Counted from the first letter of the stretch, positions 36,587 to 44,679 are shown. The stretch: DNA of 64,000 nt from Methylobacterium sp. Leaf108 (GCF_001423265.1 NZ_LMND01000012.1:255501-319500), one strand, 5' to 3'. Program-made: numbers and translations. Notes: generated by a model not told the origin, from the letters alone.

Positions 36587-37417
36587 ATGTGCGAACTGCT
36601 CGGCATGAGCGCGAACGTGCCCACCGACATCCGCTTCTCCTTCGCGGCGCTGGCCCGCCGGGGCGGCGAGACCGGGCCGCATGCGGATGGCTGGGGGATC
36701 AGCTTCTACGAGGGGCGCGGCTGCCGCGCCTTCCACGAGCCCGAGCCGAGCGCGCGCTCGGAACTCGCCAAGCTCCTGCGCAACGCTCCCATCAAGAGCC
36801 GCATCGTCATCGCCCACGTCCGCAAGGCCAACCGCGGCCGGGTCGCGCTGGAGAACACCCACCCCTTCAGCCGGGAGCTGTGGGGCCGGCGCTGGACCTT
36901 CGCCCACAACGGGCAACTGCGCGGCGTGAAGGGCTGGCCGCTGACCTGGTTCAAGCCCGTGGGCTCCACCGACAGCGAACACGCCTTCTGCTGGATGATG
37001 GACCAGTTGCAGGCGCGCTGGCCGAAACTGCCGACCTCGGCCCAGCTCGACCGGGCGGTGGCCGACCTCTGCGCCGAACTCCACGGGCTCGGCGTGTTCA
37101 ACATGCTGCTGTCCGACAGCCGCACCCTCTACGCCCATTGCGGCAAGCGCCTGTGCTACCTCACCCGCTGCGCGCCCTTCGGCACCGCCACCCTGGTGGA
37201 CGAGGACTGGCGGGTCGATTTTTCCCGTGAGACGGGACCGTCCGACGTGGTCACCGTCGTCGCCACCACGGCCCTGACCCGCGACGAGTGCTGGACGCAT
37301 GTGGAGCGCGGCCATGTCCTGTCCCTGCGCGACGGGGCGGTGCGGGTGCTCAAGCCCGGGGCGCGGCGGGCGGTCGCGGTCCGGCCGGTGGCGACGGGCG
37401 CCGTGGCAGGAGCTTGA
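36587..37417 (+). CDS. Class II glutamine amidotransferase (YafJ-like)
   Basis: A 276-residue Ntn-type amidotransferase. Cys2 directly after the initiator Met in MCELLGMSAN would be the nucleophile after Met removal. GGETGPHADGWGISFYEG, RIVIAHVRKANRG and TFAHNGQLRG complete the glutaminase site. It lacks a synthase domain, like E. coli YafJ, and the acceptor is unknown. Followed after 156 bp by the sigma-factor gene. Confidence 0.92.
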   Translation: MCELLGMSANVPTDIRFSFAALARRGGETGPHADGWGISFYEGRGCRAFHEPEPSARSELAKLLRNAPIKSRIVIAHVRKANRGRVALENTHPFSRELWGRRWTFAHNGQLRGVKGWPLTWFKPVGSTDSEHAFCWMMDQLQARWPKLPTSAQLDRAVADLCAELHGLGVFNMLLSDSRTLYAHCGKRLCYLTRCAPFGTATLVDEDWRVDFSRETGPSDVVTVVATTALTRDECWTHVERGHVLSLRDGAVRVLKPGARRAVAVRPVATGAVAGA

Positions 37418-37573
37418 GCTTGAGCATACGGGGTGCGTCACCGCCCGCGATGCGCTACAACCCTCTTCGACACGATGGGCATCCCGGCCGGTAGCGGACC
37501 GCCGCGATACCTCACCCCGCGCCGGGAAGCCGGTCGCCGGTCCCTTTCCGACCAGATCAGAACGCCACGAGCC

Positions 37574-38302
37574 ATGACACGCGACGTGATCGAGACGACC
37601 GGCGGTGACGCCGCCGATGGACGTCCCAACCTGACGGCGACCATCCGGACGCACCTCGGCGAGCACCTGCGCACGATCTACGACCGGTTGCCCACGGACG
37701 ACCAACCGAGCCGATTCGCCGAACTCATCGAGAAGCTGGAAGCGGCCCTCAAGGCCCGCGGCGAGGCGATCGAGCCCGAGTTCCGCAACGGGCTGCTCGC
37801 GGCCGTGCCGTCCCTGCGGGCCTTCGCCCTCTCGCTCACCAGCAACCCGGCCCGGTCCGACGACCTCGTCCAGGACACGCTGCTGAAGGGCTGGCAGCAC
37901 CGCGCCCGCTTCCAGCCGGGCACCAACCTGAACGCGTGGCTGTTCACGATCCTGCGCAACATCTTCTATTCGGACCATCGCAAGCGCGTGCGCGAGGTCG
38001 AGGACCAGGACGGCTCCTACGCCGCGCGCCTGGCCACCGCCCCGCACCAGGGCGACCGCCTCGACGTCGAGGACCTGCAGACGGCGCTGGCCAAGCTGCC
38101 GCCCGACCAGCGCGAAGCGCTGGTGCTGGTGGGCGCCGAGGGCGTCTCCTACGAGGAGGCCGCCGCGATCATGGGCTGCAAGGTCGGCACCGTGAAGAGT
38201 CGGGTCAGCCGCGCCCGCGGGCGCCTCGCCGAACTCCTGGGCTACGACGAGGAAGACCTAAGCTCCGACCGGCTGATCCAGTCGGCGATGCCCAAGGACT
38301 GA
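37574..38302 (+). CDS. NepR-EcfG fusion: anti-sigma segment joined to ECF general-stress sigma factor
   Basis: A 242-residue protein in one open frame. Residues about 24-60 carry the NepR pattern: G-x-x-LR-x-x-YD (GEHLRTIYD) and P-x-RF-x-x-LI-x-x-LE (PSRFAELIEKLE). Residues 70-138 are sigma region 2 of the EcfG group (LRAFALSLTSNPARSDDLVQ, FQPGTNLNAWLFTILRNIF). Residues about 165-222 are sigma region 4 (LPPDQREALVLVGAEGVSYE, VGTVKSRVSRARGRL). NepR normally is a separate protein that blocks EcfG until phosphorylated PhyR removes it. The length equals the sum of the two proteins. The ATG at 37574 is preferred; no phyR is nearby. Repeat copy C begins at its stop. Confidence 0.88.
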   Translation: MTRDVIETTGGDAADGRPNLTATIRTHLGEHLRTIYDRLPTDDQPSRFAELIEKLEAALKARGEAIEPEFRNGLLAAVPSLRAFALSLTSNPARSDDLVQDTLLKGWQHRARFQPGTNLNAWLFTILRNIFYSDHRKRVREVEDQDGSYAARLATAPHQGDRLDVEDLQTALAKLPPDQREALVLVGAEGVSYEEAAAIMGCKVGTVKSRVSRARGRLAELLGYDEEDLSSDRLIQSAMPKD

Positions 38303-38394
38303 TCGAGCAACCGTATCACCAAGCCCGCGCGGCGCCTGAGCGAAGCCGAAATCCGCAGTGCGAAGCAATCAAGCGGATTTCGGATCACCGACAC
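38303..38394 (-). repeat. Interspersed structured repeat, copy C
   Basis: Directly after the sigma-factor stop. The core AGCCCGCGCGGCGCCTGAGC (on the plus strand) is shared with copies A, B and D. An 11-bp perfect stem CCGAAATCCGC/GCGGATTTCGG occupies 38346-38356 and 38373-38383. In copies A and B the corresponding stem has different bases on both arms. Confidence 0.75.
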
Positions 38395-38444
38395 TTCCGG
38401 CGAATCCGGTCGTTCAGAACCGGATCGCCCACGAGAGGACACGC

Positions 38445-39254
38445 ATGACGGGTTTGATGGCAGGCAAGCGCGGCCTGATCATGGGCGTCGCCAACGACCA
38501 TTCGATCGCCTGGGGCATCGCCAGGACGCTGCACGCCCACGGGGCGGCGCTGGCCTTCACCTACCAGGGCGAGGCCCTGGGCAAGCGCGTGGCGCCGCTG
38601 GCCGCCTCCGTCGGGTCGGATATCGTGCTGCCCTGCGACGTCGAGGATCTCGCCAGCGTCGACGCGGTGTTCGCCGCCCTGGGAGAGCGCTTCCCCGAGG
38701 GCATCGACTTCGTGGTCCACGCCATCGGCTTCTCCGACAAGGCCGAGCTCAAGGGCCGCTACGTCGACGCCACCACCCGCGAGAACTTTTCGCGCACGAT
38801 GACGATCTCGTGCTTCTCCTTCACGGAGGTGGCCCAGCGCGCCGCACCCATGATGCGGCCAGGCGGCGCGCTCCTGACCCTGACCTTCGGCGGCGCCACC
38901 CGTGTGATGCCCAACTACAACGTGATGGGGGTGGCCAAGGCCGCCCTCGAGGCCTCGGTGCGCTACCTCGCGGCCGATCTCGGCCCCGACCGCATCCGCG
39001 TCAACGCGATCTCGGCCGGGCCGATGCGGACGCTGGCCGGTGCCGGCATCGGCGACGCCCGCGCGATGTTCGCCCACCAGAAGGCGCATGCGCCCCTGCG
39101 GCGGACCGTGAGCCTCGACGAGGTCGGCGGCTCGGCCCTCTACCTCCTCAGCGACCTCTCCGGCGGCGTCACCGGCGAGGTCCATTTCGTCGATGCCGGC
39201 TACAGCATCATCGCGATGCCGCGCCCCGAGGATTTGGGGCAGGATGCGGGGTGA
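38445..39254 (+). CDS. fabI: Enoyl-[acyl-carrier-protein] reductase FabI
   Basis: A 269-residue SDR-fold, NADH-dependent reductase that completes each cycle of fatty-acid elongation. GLIMGVANDHSIAWGIA is the FabI-type cofactor motif. MPNYNVMGVAKAALEASVRY contains the catalytic Tyr-x6-Lys. NAISAGPMRTLAGAGIGD is the family substrate-loop region, the part where triclosan/diazaborine-type inhibitors bind in relatives. GAGAGGAC precedes the ATG at 38445. Confidence 0.96.
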   Translation: MTGLMAGKRGLIMGVANDHSIAWGIARTLHAHGAALAFTYQGEALGKRVAPLAASVGSDIVLPCDVEDLASVDAVFAALGERFPEGIDFVVHAIGFSDKAELKGRYVDATTRENFSRTMTISCFSFTEVAQRAAPMMRPGGALLTLTFGGATRVMPNYNVMGVAKAALEASVRYLAADLGPDRIRVNAISAGPMRTLAGAGIGDARAMFAHQKAHAPLRRTVSLDEVGGSALYLLSDLSGGVTGEVHFVDAGYSIIAMPRPEDLGQDAG

Positions 39255-39282
39255 GGCGGGCTCTGTAGCACACCGGATTTTT

Positions 39283-39307
39283 CCGAAGGCCGGCAGCCGC
39301 CCTTCGG
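39283..39307. terminator. Possible hairpin between convergent fabI and HD-GYP genes
   Basis: CCGAAGG (39283-39289) and CCTTCGG (39301-39307) can pair around 11 bases. The T-run lies on the upstream side for fabI, so intrinsic termination of fabI is doubtful. Confidence 0.35.
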
Positions 39308-39316
39308 TCCGACGCT

Positions 39317-40381
39317 TCAGGCCGCCGACGCGGTCACCGCCACGGTCGGGCGCTCCTGGGTGAGCAGCACGATGTCGTCCCAGCGCGAGACGAAGGCGGC
39401 GATGCAGGCCGGGTCGAAATGCGTGCCGGCGTTATCCTCGAGGTGGCGGCGCGCCTCGTCCACGGGCCAGGCGCGCTTGTAGACCCGCTCCGAGATCAGC
39501 GCGTCGAACACGTCGGCCACCGCGATGATGCGGCCCGAGAGCGGGATCTCGTCGCCCGCCAGCCCCTGCGGGTAGCCGGTGCCGTCCCAGCGCTCGTGGT
39601 GGGTGAGCGCGATCTCCGAGGCGAGTTGCAGCAGGTGGGACGGGCTGTCGTTGAGCATCTGGTAGCCGCGCAGGGCGTGCTGGTTCATCTCGTCGCGCTC
39701 GGCCGGGGTGAGCGGGCCGGCCTTCATGAGGATGTCGTCGGCGATGCTGATCTTGCCGATGTCATGCATGGTCGAGGCGAGCGCGATGTCGTTGGCGTCC
39801 GCCTCCGACAGGCCGAGGCCCTCGGCGATGGCGATGACGCAGCCCGCCACCCGGGTCAGGTGGTCGCCGGCCTGGTCGTCGCGGTACTCCGCCGCCAGCA
39901 TGAGACGGCGGATGATCTCGCGTTCGCGCTGGGCCGATTCCGCCACCGCGCGGTTCACGACCCGATGGATCGACCGGGCCTGGCGCTCCGCCTGCCGGCG
40001 CGCCAGCGACAGGGCGGCGAGGTTGCGGGTGCGGATCTGGAGGTCGAAGGCATCGTAGGGCGCCAGGACGACGTCGGTGGCGCCGGCGGCGATGCCCTCC
40101 CGCCGCGACGGGCCGCCCTCGGCCGGGACGATCAGGATGATGGGCGTCTCTTCAAGATCGGGCTCGCCGCGCAGCGCCGCCGCGAGGCCGAGCCCGTCGA
40201 GGCCGGTGCCGTGTTCGACGACGACCACATCCACCGCCGGGTCGCGCAGGTGATCCGCCGCCGTGCCGGCTCCCTCGATGACCCGCAGGGCGGCGTCGAG
40301 GGGGCGCAGGGCCAGGACGAGATCGGTCGGCGTGGCGGCGCAGACGATGGCGATCTGCGAAGGTTCGGGATCTGCCGCCAT
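39317..40381 (-). CDS. HD-GYP domain protein with degenerate receiver
   Basis: A 354-residue two-domain protein. Residues about 8-120 have a receiver-like fold but the phosphorylation site is altered: the expected Asp is Glu56 (VVVVEHGTGLDG), the N-terminal acidic pair is missing (IAIVCAATPTD), and the Lys before Pro is Ala107 (VVLAPYD). A linker helix leads to an HD-GYP domain with HDIGK (206-210) and HHERWDGTGYPQGL (from 261). HD-GYP proteins hydrolyse cyclic-di-GMP. The altered receiver suggests control by binding rather than phosphorylation. The start at 40381 is set after AGGCAGGC. Confidence 0.88.
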   Translation of the reverse strand: MAADPEPSQIAIVCAATPTDLVLALRPLDAALRVIEGAGTAADHLRDPAVDVVVVEHGTGLDGLGLAAALRGEPDLEETPIILIVPAEGGPSRREGIAAGATDVVLAPYDAFDLQIRTRNLAALSLARRQAERQARSIHRVVNRAVAESAQREREIIRRLMLAAEYRDDQAGDHLTRVAGCVIAIAEGLGLSEADANDIALASTMHDIGKISIADDILMKAGPLTPAERDEMNQHALRGYQMLNDSPSHLLQLASEIALTHHERWDGTGYPQGLAGDEIPLSGRIIAVADVFDALISERVYKRAWPVDEARRHLEDNAGTHFDPACIAAFVSRWDDIVLLTQERPTVAVTASAA

Positions 40382-40510
40382 GCCTGCCTGTCCGAAACCG
40401 TCCGCCACGGATCGCGCCGCGCCGCATGGGGCCCGAGAGGCTGCGGCACCGTGAGACCTTGGCTCACAACCGGTTAAGCGAGGCTGAAAGTCGTCGCGAG
40501 CCGGCAACGG

Positions 40511-41014
40511 TCAAGGACGAATTCCGGTGGACCCGAAGCCTCCGGTCCCCCGCGTGCCCGGCGCCTCGCCACCGGAACCGCCGTCCAGGATGGTGATCTG
40601 CGGGCGCACGACCCGCGTGAAGACGAGCTGGGCGATGCGGTCGCCGGGCGCGATCACGATGTCGGCATCCGCCGCACCCGGCGGGTTGCGGTTCCAGGCC
40701 GAGATCAGGAGCGGGCCTTCGTAATCGGCATCGACGACGCCCACCGTGTTGCCGAGGACGAGGCCACTCCTGTGCCCGAGGCCGGAGCGCGGGACGACGA
40801 GGGCGCACCAGTCCGGATCGCCGATCCGCACCGAGAACCCCGCCGGCACCAGCACCGGGGGCGCCTGCGGCAGCAGCGTCACAGGCGCGTCGAGGCAGGC
40901 ATGCAGGTCGAGGCCCGCGGCCCCGGCCGAGCCCCAGCGCGGAAAGCCCCAGTCCCGCAGCCGCGCGTCGTGAAGGCGGACCGCGATGCGCAGATCCGGC
41001 GGCGCCCCGGTCAC
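40511..41014 (-). CDS. dut: dUTP diphosphatase
   Basis: A 167-residue trimeric-type dUTPase converting dUTP to dUMP. All five motifs are visible: SAGAAGLDLHA (I), PRSGLGHRSGL (II), NTVGVVDADYEGPLLI (III), GDRIAQLVF (IV) and RGTGGFGSTG (V). It starts with GTG that overlaps the stop of the upstream gene as GTGA (41011-41014), so translation is probably coupled to the CitE-like gene. An unusual partner, since dut is more often near coaBC or other nucleotide genes. Confidence 0.94.
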   Translation of the reverse strand: MTGAPPDLRIAVRLHDARLRDWGFPRWGSAGAAGLDLHACLDAPVTLLPQAPPVLVPAGFSVRIGDPDWCALVVPRSGLGHRSGLVLGNTVGVVDADYEGPLLISAWNRNPPGAADADIVIAPGDRIAQLVFTRVVRPQITILDGGSGGEAPGTRGTGGFGSTGIRP

Positions 41015-41973
41015 GCCGAAAGGGCCGCGATCGCCTCGGCCATGGCCACGGTGCGGCCGGCCTCGACCGCGTGCAGGCGCTCGACCATGCGCCCCCGGAA
41101 CGGGATGACGCCGCGGCCCGCGTTCTCCGGCTCGGCGAAGGCGGCGATGATGGCCCGTGCCTCGGCGATCTCCTCGGCGGTCGGGCCGAAGATGGCGTTG
41201 GCGGGCTCGATCTGGCTCGGGTGGATCAGCATCTTGCCGTCGAAGCCGCAATCGCGTCCCTGTTCGCACTCGGCCCGGAACCCCTCGGCATCGGTGAAGG
41301 AATTGTAGATGCCGTCGACGATGTCGATCTCGTAGGCGCGGGCGGCCACGAGGGCGGTCATCAGCCAGGGCAGCAGCGCCGCCCGGCCGGGCACGCCCAG
41401 GCGCAGGCGGCTGGACTTGGCCAGATCGTTGGGACCCACCATCAGGCAGGCGAGGCGCGAATCGACGTCGCGCGCGGCGCTGGCGATCGATCCGATCTCG
41501 AGGATCGCCATCGGGCTCTCGATCATCGCCCACAGCCGGGTCCTGTCGGGGGCGCCGAGCCGCCGCAGGCGCGAGCCGACGCTCACCAGCACGTCGGGGC
41601 CGGAGACCTTGGGCACGACGATGGCGTCGGGGCCGGCCGGGGCGATGGCGGCGAGATCGGCCTCGCCGGCGGGAGTGTCGGGGGCGTTGATGCGCACCAC
41701 CACCTCGCGGCGCCCAAAGCCGCGCGCGGCGACGGCCGCGGCCACGGCGGCACGCGCTTGCGTCCTCACCTCGGGGGCGACGGCATCCTCAAGGTCGATC
41801 ATCACGACATCGGTGGGAAGGGTCCGGGCCTTCTCCAGGGCTCGGGCGTTGGAGCCCGGCATGGAAAGCACGCTGCGACGCGGGCGGATCTCGGACAAGT
41901 GGCTGACCGACGTGGGGCTGACCGACATGGGACTGACCGACCTGGGACTGACCTGCGCGTGAGGGCCGTCCAT
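41011..41973 (-). CDS. CitE/HpcH-type CoA-ester lyase
   Basis: A 320-residue TIM-barrel lyase of the HpcH/HpaI aldolase-citrate lyase beta family. RSVLSMPGSNARALEKA is the CoA-site start, VMIDLEDAVAPEVRTQAR holds the metal-binding Glu/Asp, and IESPMAIL and GPNDLAKSSRLRLG are also diagnostic. Substrates in this family include malyl-, methylmalyl- and citramalyl-CoA. The type here cannot be fixed, though a role in C2/C3 assimilation would fit a methylotroph. The first ~28 residues are VSPxS repeats made by a 15-bp tandem repeat. ATG at 41973; a GTG at 41979 is possible. Confidence 0.85.
   Translation of the reverse strand: MDGPHAQVSPRSVSPMSVSPTSVSHLSEIRPRRSVLSMPGSNARALEKARTLPTDVVMIDLEDAVAPEVRTQARAAVAAAVAARGFGRREVVVRINAPDTPAGEADLAAIAPAGPDAIVVPKVSGPDVLVSVGSRLRRLGAPDRTRLWAMIESPMAILEIGSIASAARDVDSRLACLMVGPNDLAKSSRLRLGVPGRAALLPWLMTALVAARAYEIDIVDGIYNSFTDAEGFRAECEQGRDCGFDGKMLIHPSQIEPANAIFGPTAEEIAEARAIIAAFAEPENAGRGVIPFRGRMVERLHAVEAGRTVAMAEAIAALSA
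41901..41960 (-). repeat. Four tandem 15-bp units in the CitE-like N-terminus
   Basis: Units start at 41901, 41916, 41931 and 41946 with plus-strand consensus GGCTGACCGACNTGG; the last is degenerate. They encode S-V-S-P/H-x repeats without breaking the frame. Confidence 0.85.
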
Positions 41974-42183
41974 CGGCACCGGTGCCTCGACATCGCCCGG
42001 CTGTCACGGGACGAAGCGCCGAGGTCCGCGGGAGCCCTGGGCCGAAGACGGAATCGCCACGACGGCGATACCGGTCCGGGCAGCGGGTTTCAACCCGCGC
42101 GCCGGCGCTTGCCCGGGCAGGAGCGCACGTCCATGGACCGGACCGAGCGTTCACGAGACGCCCGTCGAGGGGCCGGAGCCGGC

Positions 42184-42531
42184 ATGACCTTTCCCATCGC
42201 GATCCACCACGGCGCCAGCGTCATCACCATCGACGACGACTGGAGCGGCCATGTCCTCATCGAACAGATCTACGTCGGCCTGCGCCGCGCCAGGACTTTC
42301 CGCGACACCGGTCGCATTCCCCCGGCGTCGCCGTCGCCCGGCAGCGAGGCCGAGAACGCCCTGATCGAGACCGCGCTGCTCCACGGGTTTCGCAGGGTCG
42401 AGGGCACCGCCACCTACGAGGCGACGGCGAGCCAGATCGCCGCGCTGATGATGGCCGCACGCGAGCAGGGCCGGGCCGAGGCGTCGCGGGACGCGGGCCG
42501 CGACACGGCCGAGAACGGCCCGCCCGCCTGA
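42184..42531 (+). CDS. Conserved hypothetical protein
   Basis: A 115-residue hydrophilic protein beginning MTFPIAIHHGASVITIDDDW. No known family is recognised. Helical segments follow (ALIETALLHGFRRVEGTATY, ASQIAALMMAAREQ) and the C-terminus is Arg/Ala/Asp-rich. The start at 42184 is supported by GGAGCC; an upstream ATG at 42133 is in frame. It is divergent from the CitE-like gene and 107 bp before phzF. Confidence 0.6.
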   Translation: MTFPIAIHHGASVITIDDDWSGHVLIEQIYVGLRRARTFRDTGRIPPASPSPGSEAENALIETALLHGFRRVEGTATYEATASQIAALMMAAREQGRAEASRDAGRDTAENGPPA

Positions 42532-42638
42532 GACGACCGGCCTGCGGTGGCGATCGGAGGCCTCGCCCGGGGCATGCGCCGGGGGCGAGGGCAGGCTATC
42601 CTGCGGCCCGATCCGCCACCTCGCCGCAAGGACAGCCC

Positions 42639-43535
42639 ATGGCACGCCGCTTCGTTACCCTCGACGTCTTCACCGAGGCGCCGTTTTCCGGCAATCCGCT
42701 GGCCGTCGTCCTCGAGGCCGAGGGGCTCGACGGGGCGGCGATGCAGAGGATCGCGCGCGAGTTCAACCTCTCCGAGACGGTGTTCCTGCTGCCCCCCGAC
42801 GAGCCCCGGCGCAAGGCGCGGCTGCGCATCTTCACGCCGGCGCGGGAACTGCCGTTCGCGGGCCATCCCACCATCGGCACGGCCGTGTTGCTGGCGCTGC
42901 AGGACGGGCGGGCGGGGCTCGCCGACGCCAGCGCCTTCGGCCTGGAGGAGGAGATCGGCGTGATCTCCTGCGTGGTCGAGACCCGCGCGAACGGCGGGCG
43001 CGCCCGTTTCACCCTGCCGGTGATGCCCGAGTACCGCGGCGAGGCGCCGGCCCGCGAGGCCCTGGCCGCGGCCCTCGGCCTATCGGCCTCCGACATCGGC
43101 TTCGGTCTCCACGTCCCGAGCCGGCACGGCATCGGCCACGGCTTCACCTTCGTGCCGGTGGCCACTGGCGCCGCCCTCGACGCCGCGACGGTCGATCCGG
43201 CGGGCCTCGCGGCCCTGGAGACGGTCGATAGCCTCTACCTCTACGCGGTCGATCCGGAGGGGATCGGCCATCGCTACCTCGCGCGGATGTTCGCGCCCCA
43301 CCTCGGGGTGCCGGAGGATCCGGCCACCGGCTCGGCGGCGGCGGCCTTCGCCGGGGTGATGATGCAGTTCGAGCCCCTCGGCGACGGCACCCACGACGTG
43401 GCGATCACGCAAGGGGTGGCGATGGGGCGGCCGAGCGCGATCGGGGTCCAGCTCACGATCGCGTCGGGCGCCCTGCGCACGGTGGAGATCTCCGGCTCGG
43501 CGGTGGTCGTGACCGAAGGCACCCTGCATGCCTGA
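42639..43535 (+). CDS. PhzF family isomerase
   Basis: A 298-residue PhzF/diaminopimelate-epimerase-fold protein. VTLDVFTEAPFSGNPLAVVL is the usual N-terminus and FNLSETVFLLPP contains the catalytic Glu. FTPARELPFAGHPTIGTA and PEDPATGSAAAAFAG are both strong family motifs. No phenazine genes are nearby, so the substrate is unknown; relatives include YddE and trans-2,3-dihydro-3-hydroxyanthranilate isomerase. CGCAAGGACAG precedes the ATG. Overlaps the next gene by 8 bp. Confidence 0.92.
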   Translation: MARRFVTLDVFTEAPFSGNPLAVVLEAEGLDGAAMQRIAREFNLSETVFLLPPDEPRRKARLRIFTPARELPFAGHPTIGTAVLLALQDGRAGLADASAFGLEEEIGVISCVVETRANGGRARFTLPVMPEYRGEAPAREALAAALGLSASDIGFGLHVPSRHGIGHGFTFVPVATGAALDAATVDPAGLAALETVDSLYLYAVDPEGIGHRYLARMFAPHLGVPEDPATGSAAAAFAGVMMQFEPLGDGTHDVAITQGVAMGRPSAIGVQLTIASGALRTVEISGSAVVVTEGTLHA

Positions 43536-44235
43536 GGCGTTCACCCGGCACGCCGTGAGCCGCATCGCCGCGCGCCGCGTCGCCCACGACTGGCCGTGGG
43601 CGCGCGAGGCGGCGGATTTCGTCACCCGGAACTGGGCGCGCCGGATGGCCGAGCGGCCGGGCATCTTCGACGGCCGGGTCTTCCTCGCCTGCGGCTGGGA
43701 AGTGACGGAGGGGGCCTGCCGGCTCGATCTGTTCGAGACGCGCTACGCCTGCTTCCTCGGGCACCGCGACGCCGGCTCGCCCGATGGCGGCGTGAAGAAC
43801 GTCTTCGCCGCGGTCGTGCCGCGTTCGGCGGACGGCGCCGTGATCCTCGGCATCATGGGCGGCCACACCGCCAATGCCGGCCAGGCGTACTTCCCCTGCG
43901 GCACCCCCGACCTCGACGATCTGAGAGCGGACGGTCGCGTCGATCTCGCGGGCAGCGCCGCGCGGGAGTTCACCGAGGAGACCGGGATGGCGGTGCCAGA
44001 CGGCGCGCCCGAGCGCTGGACCCTCTGGCAGGGCGACGGCCAGCTCGCGTTCCTGCGTGAGATCGACTTCTTCGAGGACGCCGATACGCTGGTGGCCCGG
44101 ATGGACCGCCACCGCCGGGCGGAAGCCGCACCGGAACTCGCCGGCTTCACGATCGCGCGCAGGACCGGCGACATCGATCCCGCGCGGATGCCGGGCTTCG
44201 TACGGGCCGCGCTCGGCCACGCCTTCGGTGGGTGA
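43528..44235 (+). CDS. NUDIX hydrolase
   Basis: A 235-residue protein with a Nudix core. AAREFTEETGM matches the catalytic REUxEExGU half of the Nudix box, preceded by a longer than usual insertion after the glycine-rich part (FPCGTPDLDDLRADGR). Nudix enzymes cleave nucleoside-diphosphate-linked substrates; the substrate here is not predictable. It overlaps phzF by 8 bp, suggesting translational coupling. The stop codon overlaps the beginning of repeat copy B. Confidence 0.78.
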   Translation: MPEAFTRHAVSRIAARRVAHDWPWAREAADFVTRNWARRMAERPGIFDGRVFLACGWEVTEGACRLDLFETRYACFLGHRDAGSPDGGVKNVFAAVVPRSADGAVILGIMGGHTANAGQAYFPCGTPDLDDLRADGRVDLAGSAAREFTEETGMAVPDGAPERWTLWQGDGQLAFLREIDFFEDADTLVARMDRHRRAEAAPELAGFTIARRTGDIDPARMPGFVRAALGHAFGG

Positions 44236-44340
44236 TACGGTTTCCGCTTGGATCGAGCGGGAACCGTATCACCGAGCCCGCGCGGCGCCTGAGCGAAGCC
44301 CATGTCCGCATCACGAAGTGATCACCCGGAAATGGTACGA
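44234..44340 (-). repeat. Interspersed structured repeat, copy B
   Basis: A 107-bp element read on the minus strand. A near-perfect inverted repeat (GATACGGTTTCCGCT at 44234-44248 against AGCGGGAACCGTATC at 44256-44270) abuts the NUDIX stop. The core AGCCCGCGCGGCGCCTGAGC follows, then a second hairpin (CCATGTCCGCATCAC / GTGATCACCCGGAAATGG). It lies between two convergent genes and probably serves as a two-way transcription end. Confidence 0.82.
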
Positions 44341-44346
44341 TGCCCC

Positions 44347-44679
44347 TTACGGGTAGCCGTAGCGGGCCTTGGCCGCCGCGAGCAGGCCGGAGGCGTCGCG
44401 GTCGCGGCCGGCGGCGCAGGCCTGGGCCGCCACGCTCAGGTCGGCCTGGAAGCGGTCGCCGACCGGCTTGTTGAGGTTGCCGGTCGCCACATCGCTCTCC
44501 ACCACCGCCTGCGTCCTGGCGATGGCCGGGCCGCACCCTGACCCCTGCGGTAGCACGACGGCGGCCGGAGCCGCCGTCACTGCGGCCGGTGGCGGGGCGC
44601 TCGCCGTCGATTGGCACCCCGCGAGGGCACCGGCTGACAGGACAAGGGCCAGCAGACGGCTCGATGGCTGGATCGTCAC
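44347..44679 (-). CDS. Small lipoprotein
   Basis: A 110-residue lipoprotein. SSRLLALVLSAGALAGCQS gives a hydrophobic signal with lipobox LAGC. The mature part is Ala/Pro-rich and then has GSGCGPAIARTQAVVESDVA and a C-terminal KARYGYP. The GTG at 44679 is preferred because GATGAGGACATTGCC precedes it and it places the signal at the N-terminus. No family is recognised. Convergent with the NUDIX gene across repeat copy B. Confidence 0.68.
   Translation of the reverse strand: MTIQPSSRLLALVLSAGALAGCQSTASAPPPAAVTAAPAAVVLPQGSGCGPAIARTQAVVESDVATGNLNKPVGDRFQADLSVAAQACAAGRDRDASGLLAAAKARYGYP

Noticed and set aside
37418..37573. An EcfG-type promoter (GGAAC-N16/17-CGTT) before the sigma-factor gene
   Set aside because: GGGAAGCC is the closest match and has no CGTT at the right distance, so autoregulation is not supported by sequence.
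41901..41960. CRISPR-like array
   Set aside because: The repeat units are 15 bp, adjoin without spacers and keep the reading frame of the CitE-like gene, so this is a coding microsatellite.
41071..42531. Extension of the hypothetical gene at 42184 back to 41071
   Set aside because: The upstream part is antisense to the CitE-like gene. The ribosome binding site and change in composition point to 42184.
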